A stretch of DNA of 64,000 bases from Tessaracoccus palaemonis (lineage in GTDB: Bacteria; Actinomycetota; Actinomycetes; Propionibacteriales; Propionibacteriaceae): the NCBI RefSeq assembly GCF_019316905.1, contig NZ_CP079216.1, positions 2,666,001-2,730,000 on the forward strand. The letters run 5' to 3'. Below the pieces are notes generated by a model that ran no database searches, was not told where the DNA came from, and was given only the letters and a program-made list of their open reading frames with translations. Made by a program: the position numbers and the translations under genes. Below are positions 50,513 to 58,531 of this stretch, one piece after another (position 1 is the stretch's first letter; every line of letters starts with the position of its first letter).

Positions 50513-51976
50513 ATGGACCAGCTGACCGACTTTCTCAATGCCCTGAGCGGCATCGTGTGGGGACCGTTTCTCCTGATTCCCCTGCTGCTCGGCACTGGGC
50601 TCTACCTGACCGTCCGCCTGGGCGGCATCCAGTTCCTACGACTCGGCGCCGCGCTGCGTCTGGGGCTGTGGAAGCGCAGCGACGACGGCTCCGAGGGTGA
50701 CATCTCGCAGTTCCAGGCGCTGACCACCGCACTGGCCGCGACCGTCGGCACCGGCAACATCGTCGGCGTCGCCACGGCCATCGGCATCGGTGGTCCCGGC
50801 GCCCTGTTCTGGATGTGGGTGACCGGCCTGCTCGGCATGGCGTCGAAGTACACCGAGGCGTTCCTGGCCGTGCGGTACCGCACCACCGACGAGGTGGGCG
50901 AGCGCAACGGCGGGCCCCAGTACTACCTGGAGCGCGGGATCCGCGGCCCGCTCGGTAAGGTGCTCGCCTGGTCGTTCACCATCTTCACGATCGTCGCCTG
51001 CTTCGGCATCGGCAACCTGACCCAGGCCAACTCGGTCGCGGCGAACCTGAGCCACAGCTTCGCCATCCCCACCTGGGCAACCGGGCTCGTGATCGCCGCC
51101 GTCACTCTGTTGGTCCTCGTGGGCGGCATCAAGTCCATCGGCAAGGTCACGGCGGGCTTCGTGCCGATCATGATCGTCTTCTACGTCGTCGGCGCGATCG
51201 TGATCCTGATCGCCAACATCGGGTCGGTGCCCGCCGCCCTCGCCCAGATCTTCCACGACGCCTTCACAGGTTCGGCTGCCACAGGCGGCTTCGTCGGCTC
51301 CGTGCTGATCATCGCCGTGCAGTTCGGCGTGGCGCGCGGCATCTTCTCCAACGAGTCCGGCATGGGCTCGGCGGCCATCGCGGCGGCGGCGGCACGGACG
51401 AGCCACCCGGTCCGGCAGGGCCTGGTGTCCATGACCCAGACCTTCATCGACACCATCATCGTGGTCACGATGACCGGCCTCGTGATCGTGACGACCGGCG
51501 CCTGGTCCGCCGTGGACGAGTCCGGCGCCCAGATCTCGGCGTCCGTGATGACGGGTGAGGCCTTCTCACACGGTCTGCCGGGGCAGTGGGGGCACATCGT
51601 CGTGACGATCGCCCTGGTGATGTTCGCCTTCTCAACCATCCTGGGCTGGGCCTACTACGGCGAACGCAACGTCGAGCGGCTGCTCGGGCACCGCGCGGTG
51701 CTCCCCTTCCGGGTGGTGTTCTCGATCATCACCTACTTCGGCTGCACCACCGCGTTGGACGCCGTATGGGCCTTCTCTGACATCGCCAACGGCCTCATGG
51801 CCCTGCCGAACCTGATCGGCCTGCTCATCCTGTCCGGGCTGGTCGCGCGCGAGACCCGGGCCTACCTCAAGCACGACCCCAAGCTCACGGCGAGCCAGGC
51901 GGAGGTCGAGGCGTTCATGGAGGGTGAGCCCGGCTGGGCCGAGTGGCGGGCCAGCGAGGCCGAGACAACCGTCTGA
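50513..51976 (+). CDS. Alanine/glycine:cation symporter (AGCS family)
   Basis: A 487-residue transporter with about eleven membrane helices and the AGCS signature ATVGTGNIVGVATAIGIGGP, followed by GALFWMWVTGLLGMASKYTE and, later, ARGIFSNESGMGSAAIAAAA. It imports alanine or glycine with sodium or protons across the cytoplasmic membrane. AAGGA lies nine bases before the ATG. The C-terminal cytoplasmic tail is acidic. It is convergent with the aminotransferase gene, which may use the imported amino acids, though that link is only suggestive. Confidence 0.93.
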   Translation: MDQLTDFLNALSGIVWGPFLLIPLLLGTGLYLTVRLGGIQFLRLGAALRLGLWKRSDDGSEGDISQFQALTTALAATVGTGNIVGVATAIGIGGPGALFWMWVTGLLGMASKYTEAFLAVRYRTTDEVGERNGGPQYYLERGIRGPLGKVLAWSFTIFTIVACFGIGNLTQANSVAANLSHSFAIPTWATGLVIAAVTLLVLVGGIKSIGKVTAGFVPIMIVFYVVGAIVILIANIGSVPAALAQIFHDAFTGSAATGGFVGSVLIIAVQFGVARGIFSNESGMGSAAIAAAAARTSHPVRQGLVSMTQTFIDTIIVVTMTGLVIVTTGAWSAVDESGAQISASVMTGEAFSHGLPGQWGHIVVTIALVMFAFSTILGWAYYGERNVERLLGHRAVLPFRVVFSIITYFGCTTALDAVWAFSDIANGLMALPNLIGLLILSGLVARETRAYLKHDPKLTASQAEVEAFMEGEPGWAEWRASEAETTV

Positions 51977-51992
51977 GAGCCCGGGCCCGACG

Positions 51993-53153
51993 TCAGTTGT
52001 TCGCAGCCAGGAGCCGCCGGACGCCTTCGTCGAGCACCTCGTCGCGCTTGCAGAAGGCGAAGCGCACGATGCCTCGCCACGGTCCAGGGTGGTCGGTGAA
52101 CACGGAGACGGGCACGCCGGCCACACCCCGCTCAGCCGGGAGCCGGCGGCAGAAGTCGAGGCCGTCGACGCCGTCGCCGAGGTCGACGCACACGTAGTAG
52201 GTACCGGCACTTGCGAGGGTGTCGAATCCGGCGTTCCGAAGCGCAGCCGACAGCCGGTCGCGCTTGCCGAGCAGGTCGCGTCGTAGCCCCTCGACCCACG
52301 CCTGCTCGTGGCGTAGTGCGTGTTCGACGGCGGGCTGGAAGGGAGCGCCGCCGACGAAGGTGAGGAACTGCTTGGCGGCGAGCACCCCGTCGAGCAGCGG
52401 TGCGGGGGCCAGCGCCCAGCCGATCTTCCAACCCGTCACATTGAACGTCTTGGCGGCGCTCGAGACCGTGATGGTCCGCTCTCGCATGCCGGGCAGCGAC
52501 GCGACGGGGACGTGGCCGGCGTCGAAGGTGAGGTGCTCGTAGACCTCGTCGGACAGGACGAGCAGGTCGTGCTCGCACGCGATCTCCGCGACGACGCCCA
52601 GCTCGTCGGCCGTGAGCATGGTCCCGGTGGGGTTGTGCGGGGTGTTGAGGATGATCATCGCCGTGTCGGGCGTGACCGCGGCACGCAGGGCGTCGACGTC
52701 GAGCGCGAATCCCCGGCCGTCGCGGACGAGGGGTACGGCGACGCGGCGGGCGCCGGCCAGCGCGACGGCGGCGGCGTAGGAGTCGTAGTACGGCTCGATC
52801 AGGATGACCTCTCGTCCCGGCTCGACCAGGCCGAGGACCGCGGCGGCGATCGCCTCGGTGGCGCCGACGGTGACGAGCACCTCGGTCGCGGGGTCGAAGA
52901 CGGTGCCGTACCGCGCGGCGCGGTCGTCGGCGATGGCGGCGCGGAGACCTGGCATGCCGCGGCCGGGCGGGTACTGGTTGGTCCCGGCCGCGATCTGCTC
53001 GCGGGCGACCTCCAGCATCCGCGGCGGGCCGTCCCAGTCGGGGAACCCCTGGCCGAGGTTGACCGCGCCGTGGCGGGCGGCGAGTTCGGACATCTCGGCG
53101 AAGATCGTGCCGCCGAAGGGCCTCAGCCGTGCCACGGTGCCGTGCGTCGTCAT
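51993..53153 (-). CDS. PLP-dependent aminotransferase, class I/II
   Basis: A 386-residue fold-type I aminotransferase. The PLP Lys lies in SSAAKTFNVTGWKIGWALAP. Other motifs are NLGQGFPDWDGP near the start, NQYPPGRGMPGLRAAIA, LNTPHNPTGTML, and LLVLSDEVYEHLTFD with the PLP-contacting Asp and Tyr. The pattern is that of kynurenine/glutamine transaminase-like and N-succinyldiaminopimelate aminotransferase (DapC-like) enzymes in actinobacteria. Substrate choice between these cannot be made. It stands alone on its strand. Confidence 0.88.
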   Translation of the reverse strand: MTTHGTVARLRPFGGTIFAEMSELAARHGAVNLGQGFPDWDGPPRMLEVAREQIAAGTNQYPPGRGMPGLRAAIADDRAARYGTVFDPATEVLVTVGATEAIAAAVLGLVEPGREVILIEPYYDSYAAAVALAGARRVAVPLVRDGRGFALDVDALRAAVTPDTAMIILNTPHNPTGTMLTADELGVVAEIACEHDLLVLSDEVYEHLTFDAGHVPVASLPGMRERTITVSSAAKTFNVTGWKIGWALAPAPLLDGVLAAKQFLTFVGGAPFQPAVEHALRHEQAWVEGLRRDLLGKRDRLSAALRNAGFDTLASAGTYYVCVDLGDGVDGLDFCRRLPAERGVAGVPVSVFTDHPGPWRGIVRFAFCKRDEVLDEGVRRLLAANN

Positions 53154-53190
53154 GCGGGCGATTCTAGGGAGCCTCGCCCCACGCGCCGGG

Positions 53191-53412
53191 TCAGCGGGCG
53201 ACGGTGAACAGGTCGCCGGGCTGGCAGCCCAGCGCGTCGCACAGCGCGGTCAGCGTGCTGAACCGCACCGCCCTGGCCCGCTGGTTCTTCAGGACGGACA
53301 GGTTCACGGCCGTGACGCCGATCGTCTCCGCGAGCGCGGCCAGGGTCATGCCGCGCTCGTCCAGGAGCCGGTCCAGGTGACATACCACCTTGTGGTCGTC
53401 GTCGGCCGGCAT
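53191..53412 (-). CDS. Small XRE-family regulator (YozG-like)
   Basis: A 73-residue protein that is almost only a helix-turn-helix: HLDRLLDERGMTLAALAETI, GVTAVNLSVLKNQRARAVRF, then LCDALGCQPGDLF. Such mini-regulators are typically encoded next to DUF2975 membrane proteins, as here; its ATG lies one base after the upstream stop. It probably binds the repeated ATCG/CGAT sites in front of the pair and represses them. It may also act as a sensor output for the membrane partner. Confidence 0.9.
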   Translation of the reverse strand: MPADDDHKVVCHLDRLLDERGMTLAALAETIGVTAVNLSVLKNQRARAVRFSTLTALCDALGCQPGDLFTVAR

Positions 53413-53413
53413 G

Positions 53414-54016
53414 TCAGACCAGCCCCTCGACGTCTTCCTCGAGCTTGACGCCGCGCTCAAGGATCGCGGCGACCAGCGCCATCATCACGCCGAAGGCGAA
53501 GATCAGAAACTGGGTGCTGGTGATCTCGGCGACGAAGATCGATCCGTCCCCCAGGACGAGGTCCGTCATGGCGCCCGACGCGATGCCCGAGATGAGCCAG
53601 TGCAGCAGTCCACCGAAGACCAGCGTGACACCGGAAGCCTGCAGGCCGCGGACGTTGCGGATCGTGAACGGGTCGCCCTTCTCGGCCGACGCGGTCACGC
53701 GCCACAGCGCGACGATGACCGAGATGGCGGCCATCGTGAGCACGATGCCGGGGAGGATCAGCAGCACGCTGATGCCGACGGGGACGTCGGGCACCTCGAC
53801 CTGCACGAGCGCGGGCGGCACCAGCGTCGCGCCCTTCGCCATGGCGCCGGCGGCCGCCTCGTCGACGGAGATCCTCCCCACCATCGGCTGCCCCGTGACA
53901 GCCCGCAGCAGCGGCACGCCGACGGTGGCCAGCGTCACGACGACGCCGCACAGGACGAGCACGACGCGGGAGACGGCGTAGTCGGCGCGGGAGAACCAGG
54001 CGACGGGTCGCGACAT
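53414..54016 (-). CDS. DUF2975 membrane protein
   Basis: A 200-residue protein with four membrane helices (about residues 15-35, 78-100, 125-145 and 165-185) and the conserved DPFTIRNVRGLQASG segment between helices two and three that marks DUF2975. The function is unknown; conserved pairing with a small XRE regulator suggests a membrane signal or stress module. ATG at 54016 is supported by the operator-like repeats that end just upstream. It is divergent from an M20 amidohydrolase gene. Confidence 0.88.
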   Translation of the reverse strand: MSRPVAWFSRADYAVSRVVLVLCGVVVTLATVGVPLLRAVTGQPMVGRISVDEAAAGAMAKGATLVPPALVQVEVPDVPVGISVLLILPGIVLTMAAISVIVALWRVTASAEKGDPFTIRNVRGLQASGVTLVFGGLLHWLISGIASGAMTDLVLGDGSIFVAEITSTQFLIFAFGVMMALVAAILERGVKLEEDVEGLV

Positions 54017-54037
54017 GGGAACCAACTTCCTCACTAG

Positions 54038-54069
54038 TATCGAAAAACGATAGTATCGACTACCGATAC
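54038..54069. promoter_or_regulatory. Twin operator ahead of the DUF2975/XRE pair
   Basis: Two copies of ATCG-N5-CGAT (54039-54051 and 54055-54067), 16 bases apart centre to centre, in the divergent gap between the DUF2975 gene and the amidohydrolase gene. The spacing, about one and a half helical turns, and the symmetry fit a dimeric XRE regulator. Confidence 0.6.
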
Positions 54070-54118
54070 GGGGGTCAACGGAGCCCCGTCGGCTTGTCGG
54101 ATGCGGTAGACATCTGTC

Positions 54119-55291
54119 ATGACCATCGACCTGATCGCCCTGCGCCGTGAACTCCACCAGATCCCCGAGGTCGGGCTGCAGCTGCCCCGGACCCAGGAGC
54201 GCATCCTGCAGGCCCTCGACGGGCTGCCGCTGGAGATCACGTTGGGCCAGAGCGTGACGTCGGTCGTCGGCGTGCTGCGCGGCGGTCGCCCCACCGAGGG
54301 CAAGCGTCCCGTCGTGCTGCTGCGCGAGGACATGGACGCGCTGCCCGTCGAGGAGCTGACCGGGCTCGAATACGCGTCAACCAACGGCGCGATGCACGGC
54401 TGCGGGCACGACCTGCACATGTCGATGCTGGTCGGCGCCGCGCACGACCTGTGCGCCCGGCGCGATGAGTTGGCCGGCGACGTCATCTTCATGTTCCAGC
54501 CCGGAGAGGAGGGCGCGGACGGCTGCCGTTACATGCTGGAGGAGGGCCTCCTCGACGTGGCCGGGTCGCGCCCCGACCGCGTCTACGGCATCCACGTCTG
54601 GTCGTCGCTCGACCCGTGCGGCACCTTCTCGACCAAGCAGGGCACGGTCATGGCCAGCTCGGACGAGGTGCGCGTGCGGATGGTCGGGCGCGGCGGCCAC
54701 GGCTCGTCGCCGCACCGCGCGGCCGACCCCGTCCCAGCACTCGCCGAACTCACCACGGCACTCCAGACCGTTGTCACGCGCCAGTACGACGTCGTGCAGG
54801 ACCCTGTCGTCATCACCGTCGGCCTCCTGCAGGCGGGCACCATGGCCACGGTCATCCCCGAGGAGGGGCGCCTCGCCGCGACCATCCGAGCGTTCTCCCG
54901 CGAGGCCCGCGACCGCGCGGTGGGCATGATCCCGCTGGTCGCCGACTCCGTCGCCGCCATCCACGGCGTTCAGGCCGAGTTCGAGCTGATCGAGCAGTAT
55001 CCGGTCACGGTCAACGACGACGAGCAGGCCGACCTGGTCGCCGGGCTCGTCGGCGAGCTGTTCGGAGACGATCGGCACCTGCGCTGGCGGCACCCGCTGC
55101 CGGCCGCGGAGGACTTCTCGCGCCTGCTCGAGACGGCCCCCGGCTGCTTCATCGGTCTGTCGGCCTGCCCGCCGGAGCTCGATCCGGCCACCGCCCCGTT
55201 CAACCACTCGGCCTACGCCCGCTTCGATGACTCCGTCGTACCGGACGGCGCCCGCCTGCTGACCGAACTGGCGCTGCGCCACCTGGCCTGA
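54119..55291 (+). CDS. M20D-family amidohydrolase / peptidase
   Basis: A 390-residue zinc-dependent amidohydrolase of the M20D group (hippurate hydrolase, N-acyl-amino-acid deacylase and relatives). Metal and catalytic motifs are MHGCGHDLHMSMLVGAA, FMFQPGEEGADG and YGIHVW, with the later MVGRGGHGSSPH and a C-terminal metal ligand region PAAEDFSRLLE. LREDMDALPV replaces the common LRADMDALPV. It removes acyl groups from small N-acyl compounds in the cytoplasm; the natural substrate is not predictable. It is divergent from the DUF2975/XRE pair and may share its operator region. Confidence 0.9.
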   Translation: MTIDLIALRRELHQIPEVGLQLPRTQERILQALDGLPLEITLGQSVTSVVGVLRGGRPTEGKRPVVLLREDMDALPVEELTGLEYASTNGAMHGCGHDLHMSMLVGAAHDLCARRDELAGDVIFMFQPGEEGADGCRYMLEEGLLDVAGSRPDRVYGIHVWSSLDPCGTFSTKQGTVMASSDEVRVRMVGRGGHGSSPHRAADPVPALAELTTALQTVVTRQYDVVQDPVVITVGLLQAGTMATVIPEEGRLAATIRAFSREARDRAVGMIPLVADSVAAIHGVQAEFELIEQYPVTVNDDEQADLVAGLVGELFGDDRHLRWRHPLPAAEDFSRLLETAPGCFIGLSACPPELDPATAPFNHSAYARFDDSVVPDGARLLTELALRHLA

Positions 55292-55324
55292 TACCCCTCC
55301 CGCAACCGGATTGACCGCGACACA

Positions 55325-56311
55325 ATGGCATCCATGCGACCCATGCTGGCGACACCCACCGCGACCCCCGGGGTTCCCCCGTCGGGCGACGAGTGGGTCC
55401 ACGAGGTGAAGTGGGACGGCGTCCGAGCACTGGCCGAGACCGTCAACGGCGAACTCAGGATCTACAACCGCAACCAGGTCGACGTGACGGTCGCCTACCC
55501 GGAGATCGTCGCCGGGGCCGTCGGCCTGCCCGACGGGCTGCTGTTCGACTGCGAGATCACCGCTCTCGATCCGACGACCGGGATCCCGACGTTGCAGGCC
55601 ATCGCGCCGCGGATCCACGTGAGCAACGCGAAGAAGGCGGCGAAGCTCGCCGCGGAGCGTCCCGCGCTGCTCGTCGTGTTCGACCTGTTGCGCGAGGGCG
55701 GGGCCGATCTCACCGGGCTGCCACTTGAGGAGCGCCGTCGGCGGCTGGCCCTCATCGACCTCGACCGTCCGTGCTGGCATCTGTCCGACGTGTTCGACGA
55801 CGCGGAGGCCATCACGCAGTTCACGGCCGACGCGGGCATGGAGGGGGTCATGAGCAAGCGCCGCGGCTCCCGCTACCAGCCGGGTCACCGCAGCCCCGAC
55901 TGGGTGAAGACGCCCCATCGCAGGGAGGTCGTCGCGGTGATCGGCGGCTGGGTCCCGCAGGCCGGCACCGACAACGTGCTCGGCGCCCTGTGGGTCGGAC
56001 ACGCGACCGACGAGGCGACCTTCGATGCCGACCCGGTCCTCTACCCGCTTGCGCGGGTGGGCTCGGGGCTGAAGTCGAAGGAACGGGACGCGCTCATGAC
56101 GGTGCTGCGCGGCCTCGCCCGCGACACCGCCCCGTTCCACCCGCTCCCAGAGGGGCCCGAGGTCCGGCGAACGCACTGGGTCGAACCCATGGTGTGCGTG
56201 CAGATCCGCTACCTGTCGACGTCGAAGGGCGGGGCCCTGCGCCAGCCGGTGCTGCGTAAGCTCCGCCCCGACGTCAGCCCGGTGGAGGCCTCCACGGCAC
56301 CGACCGTCTGA
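55325..56311 (+). CDS. ATP-dependent DNA ligase-like protein (LigD ligase-domain type)
   Basis: A 328-residue stand-alone ligase domain. The nucleotidyl-Lys motif is EVKWDGVRA; motif III reads FDCEITALD (Cys for the usual Gly), motif IIIa VVFDLL and motif IV EGVMSKRRGSRYQPG. An OB-fold follows, with VVAVIGGWVPQAGTDNVLGA. Motif V reads DWVKTP, so the second Lys of the normal WLKxK is Pro. Bacterial relatives join DNA ends in non-homologous end joining with Ku, but no Ku or polymerase gene is present here. It may have altered activity. Intergenic repeats begin right after the stop. Confidence 0.8.
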   Translation: MASMRPMLATPTATPGVPPSGDEWVHEVKWDGVRALAETVNGELRIYNRNQVDVTVAYPEIVAGAVGLPDGLLFDCEITALDPTTGIPTLQAIAPRIHVSNAKKAAKLAAERPALLVVFDLLREGGADLTGLPLEERRRRLALIDLDRPCWHLSDVFDDAEAITQFTADAGMEGVMSKRRGSRYQPGHRSPDWVKTPHRREVVAVIGGWVPQAGTDNVLGALWVGHATDEATFDADPVLYPLARVGSGLKSKERDALMTVLRGLARDTAPFHPLPEGPEVRRTHWVEPMVCVQIRYLSTSKGGALRQPVLRKLRPDVSPVEASTAPTV

Positions 56312-57060
56312 CCCCGGGTCGCCGGGCCCACCCCGGGTCGCCGAGCACTTCGACAAGCTCAGCACAAGCCTGTCGAGGTGCCTCGAAGCGAAGCGAGAGG
56401 ACTCCCCCGACCCAGAACCCCCTTCGCTCCACTCAGGGCCCTTCGACAAGCTCAGGGAACCGAATCGGTAGTCCCTTCGTTCCGCTCAGGGCCCTTCGAC
56501 AAGCTCAGGGAGCCGAATCGCCGGGCCCACCCCGGGTCGCCGAGCACTTCGACAAGCTCAGCACAAGCCTGTCGAGGTGCCTCCAAGCGAAGCGAGAGGA
56601 CTCCCCCGACCCAGAACCCCCTTCGCTCCGCTCAGGGCCCTTCGACAAGCTCAGGGAGCCGGGTCGCCGACCTGAACCCCGGGTCGCCGAGCACTTCGAC
56701 AAGCTCAGCACAAGCCTGTCGAGGTGCCTCGAAGCGAAGCGAGAGGACTCCCCCGACCCAGAACCCCCTTCGCTCCGCTCAGGGCCCTTCGACAAGCTCA
56801 GGGAGCCGGGTCGCCGACCTGAACCCCGGGTCGCCGAGCCTGTCGAGGTGCCTCGAAGCGAAGCGAGAGGACTCCCCCGACCCAGAACCCCCTTCGCTCC
56901 GCTCAGGGCCCTTCGACAAGCTCAGGGAACCGAATCGGTAGTCCCTTCGCTCCGCTCAGGGCCCTTCGACAAGCTCAGGGAACCGGATCGCCGACACTTC
57001 GACAAGCTCAGCACAAGCCTGGCGAGGTGCCTCGAAGCGAAGCGAGAGGTTCCAACCCGC
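56312..57060. repeat. Largest cluster of intergenic repeats
   Basis: No gene. Four irregular tandem units (marker ACTCCCCCGACCCAGAACCC at 56401, 56600, 56747 and 56871) plus a partial fifth copy. Each combines GAGCACTTCGACAAGCTCAG, GAGGTGCCTCGAAGCGAAGC and CCCTTCGACAAGCTCAGGGA segments. The periods differ (199, 147 and 124 bases) because some units carry extra or missing sub-blocks. Point differences between copies are few. Confidence 0.9.
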
Positions 57061-57124
57061 CCGCGGACGGCACACCGCCGCGGAACGGCTGGCGGGACCC
57101 CCGCCCGGGGAGGGCACTACTCTG

Positions 57125-57706
57125 GTGGGCGTGACCGACGACAAGCAGATCGCCACGCTGCCTCCGATCGAGGAGCTGCACAACGAGGTCGTGCGCAGCC
57201 CTCGCACGGGCGAGCCCCGCCGCCCTGCGGTGCTGCTCGTCGCCGCGATCCTGCTCCAGCTCGCCGTCGCCGCCACCGCCGTCGCCTACGCGCACCACTG
57301 GTGGCTCGCCGTCCACCCGTCTTCGTACCCCACGTCCGCCCGGCTGATCGCCTGGGTCGAGCCCGATCCCGGCAAGTGGCTCTCGCTCACCCTCGAGGCT
57401 GCCCTGGCAGCCGCGACGGTGCTGGCCGCGGGAGCCGCGGGCGTCGCGGGCTTCCAGGCCTGGAACGGCTGGCGCTGGTCCCGCTGGGCTGGGCTCGTCG
57501 CCGTCGGACTCGTCGGCGGATACCTCGCGATCACCAGCACGTGGGCCGTCCCGGCCCTCGCGCTGACGGTCCTCGGCGCCGCGCTGCTGTTCCTCCCGCC
57601 GGTGACACGCTACTTCCGCGACCAGGACCGCGTCCGCGCCGAACGACCCGAGCTCTACCGACGCCCCGAGCGCGTCTTCTACGGCCGCCTCCCCCGCTTC
57701 CGCTGA
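57125..57706 (+). CDS. Membrane protein of unknown function
   Basis: A 193-residue protein with about four membrane helices (near residues 35-55, 87-112, 120-140 and 142-158), a short acidic N-terminus (IATLPPIEELHNEVVRSPRT) and a basic C-terminus ending in RPERVFYGRLPRFR. No family was recognised with confidence. GTG at 57125 or at 57131 may be the start. It lies between the repeat cluster and a perfect 40-base palindrome, with no clear operon partner. Confidence 0.6.
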   Translation: MGVTDDKQIATLPPIEELHNEVVRSPRTGEPRRPAVLLVAAILLQLAVAATAVAYAHHWWLAVHPSSYPTSARLIAWVEPDPGKWLSLTLEAALAAATVLAAGAAGVAGFQAWNGWRWSRWAGLVAVGLVGGYLAITSTWAVPALALTVLGAALLFLPPVTRYFRDQDRVRAERPELYRRPERVFYGRLPRFR

Positions 57707-57720
57707 TCTGGGGCGAGGTT

Positions 57721-57760
57721 GATCGTGGTTTCCGTCGGCCGGCCGACGGAAACCACGATC
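57721..57760. repeat. Perfect 40-base palindrome
   Basis: GATCGTGGTTTCCGTCGGCC is followed at once by its exact complement, 15 bases after a membrane-protein gene. No U-run follows. It could act as a terminator, but length and perfection suggest a REP/MITE-like or recombination-derived sequence. Confidence 0.75.
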
Positions 57761-57840
57761 TGCTTCCGCGGGACCTGGCAGGTCTGTCTGCTGCGGTGGC
57801 GTCCGCCGGCAAGGGGTGGCGCCGGCACTAGGCTGCCGAC

Positions 57841-58425
57841 ATGGCCGGCTCCAGCGCTTTCCTCGACGGCGTGCTGCGCGTGCTCCGCGGCGTCGCGGAC
57901 ACCGCACTCAACAACGCGACCCGCCCCGGTTCGGACAACGCCGCGCGACGCGGCGACCCCCGGCCAACAAAGCCTCGGACCGACGGCAGCCGCTCAGCCG
58001 CCCGGCCCTCAGTCGACGGCGGTGACTACCCCGGCGACTACGACCGGCTCCCCGACATCGTCTACAGCCCCCGTCACGACGGGGAGCCGGACCCGGGCGA
58101 GATCGTGTGGACCTGGGTCCCCTACGAGGAGGACCCCACACAGGGCAAGGACCGGCCGGCGCTCATCATCGGGCGCGACGGCGGCTGGCTGCTCGCGCTC
58201 CAGGTGACCAGCCAGGACCACGACCGCGACGCGGAGCAGGAGGCCGAAGCCGGCCGATTCTGGGTCGACATCGGCACCGGGGCGTGGGACCCGCAGCACC
58301 GCCCCAGCGAGGCCAGGGTCAACCGCATCATCCGCATCGACCCCGACGCAGTACGCCGCATCGGCGCCGTCCTGGACCGGCCGACCTTCGAGGCGGTCGC
58401 CGTCGAGGTGCGCCGGCACTACTAA
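57841..58425 (+). CDS. PemK/MazF-like protein, solitary
   Basis: A 194-residue protein. The N-terminal 75 residues are polar and probably disordered. The C-terminal part resembles the PemK/MazF fold: DPGEIVWTWVPYEEDPTQGK, DRPALIIGRDGGWLLALQVT and NRIIRIDPDAVRRIGAVLDR. PemK/MazF toxins are ribonucleases, normally paired with a small antitoxin. No antitoxin gene is next to this one, and in actinobacteria this longer type often stands alone, so toxicity is doubtful. It sits upstream of the methionine importer without overlap. Confidence 0.75.
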   Translation: MAGSSAFLDGVLRVLRGVADTALNNATRPGSDNAARRGDPRPTKPRTDGSRSAARPSVDGGDYPGDYDRLPDIVYSPRHDGEPDPGEIVWTWVPYEEDPTQGKDRPALIIGRDGGWLLALQVTSQDHDRDAEQEAEAGRFWVDIGTGAWDPQHRPSEARVNRIIRIDPDAVRRIGAVLDRPTFEAVAVEVRRHY

Positions 58426-58531
58426 GACGGCTCCGCCATCGGTGAACACCATGCGGAACTACGTGACCGCGATTGTTCCGGCACGCCGGTCGGCTGCTTG
58501 AATATCTCACCATACGGTTGAAGGAGTCGGG

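Noticed and set aside
56505..56941. Open frames inside the large repeat cluster
   Set aside because: They are translations of the intergenic repeats themselves, with internally repeated peptides and no ribosome site.
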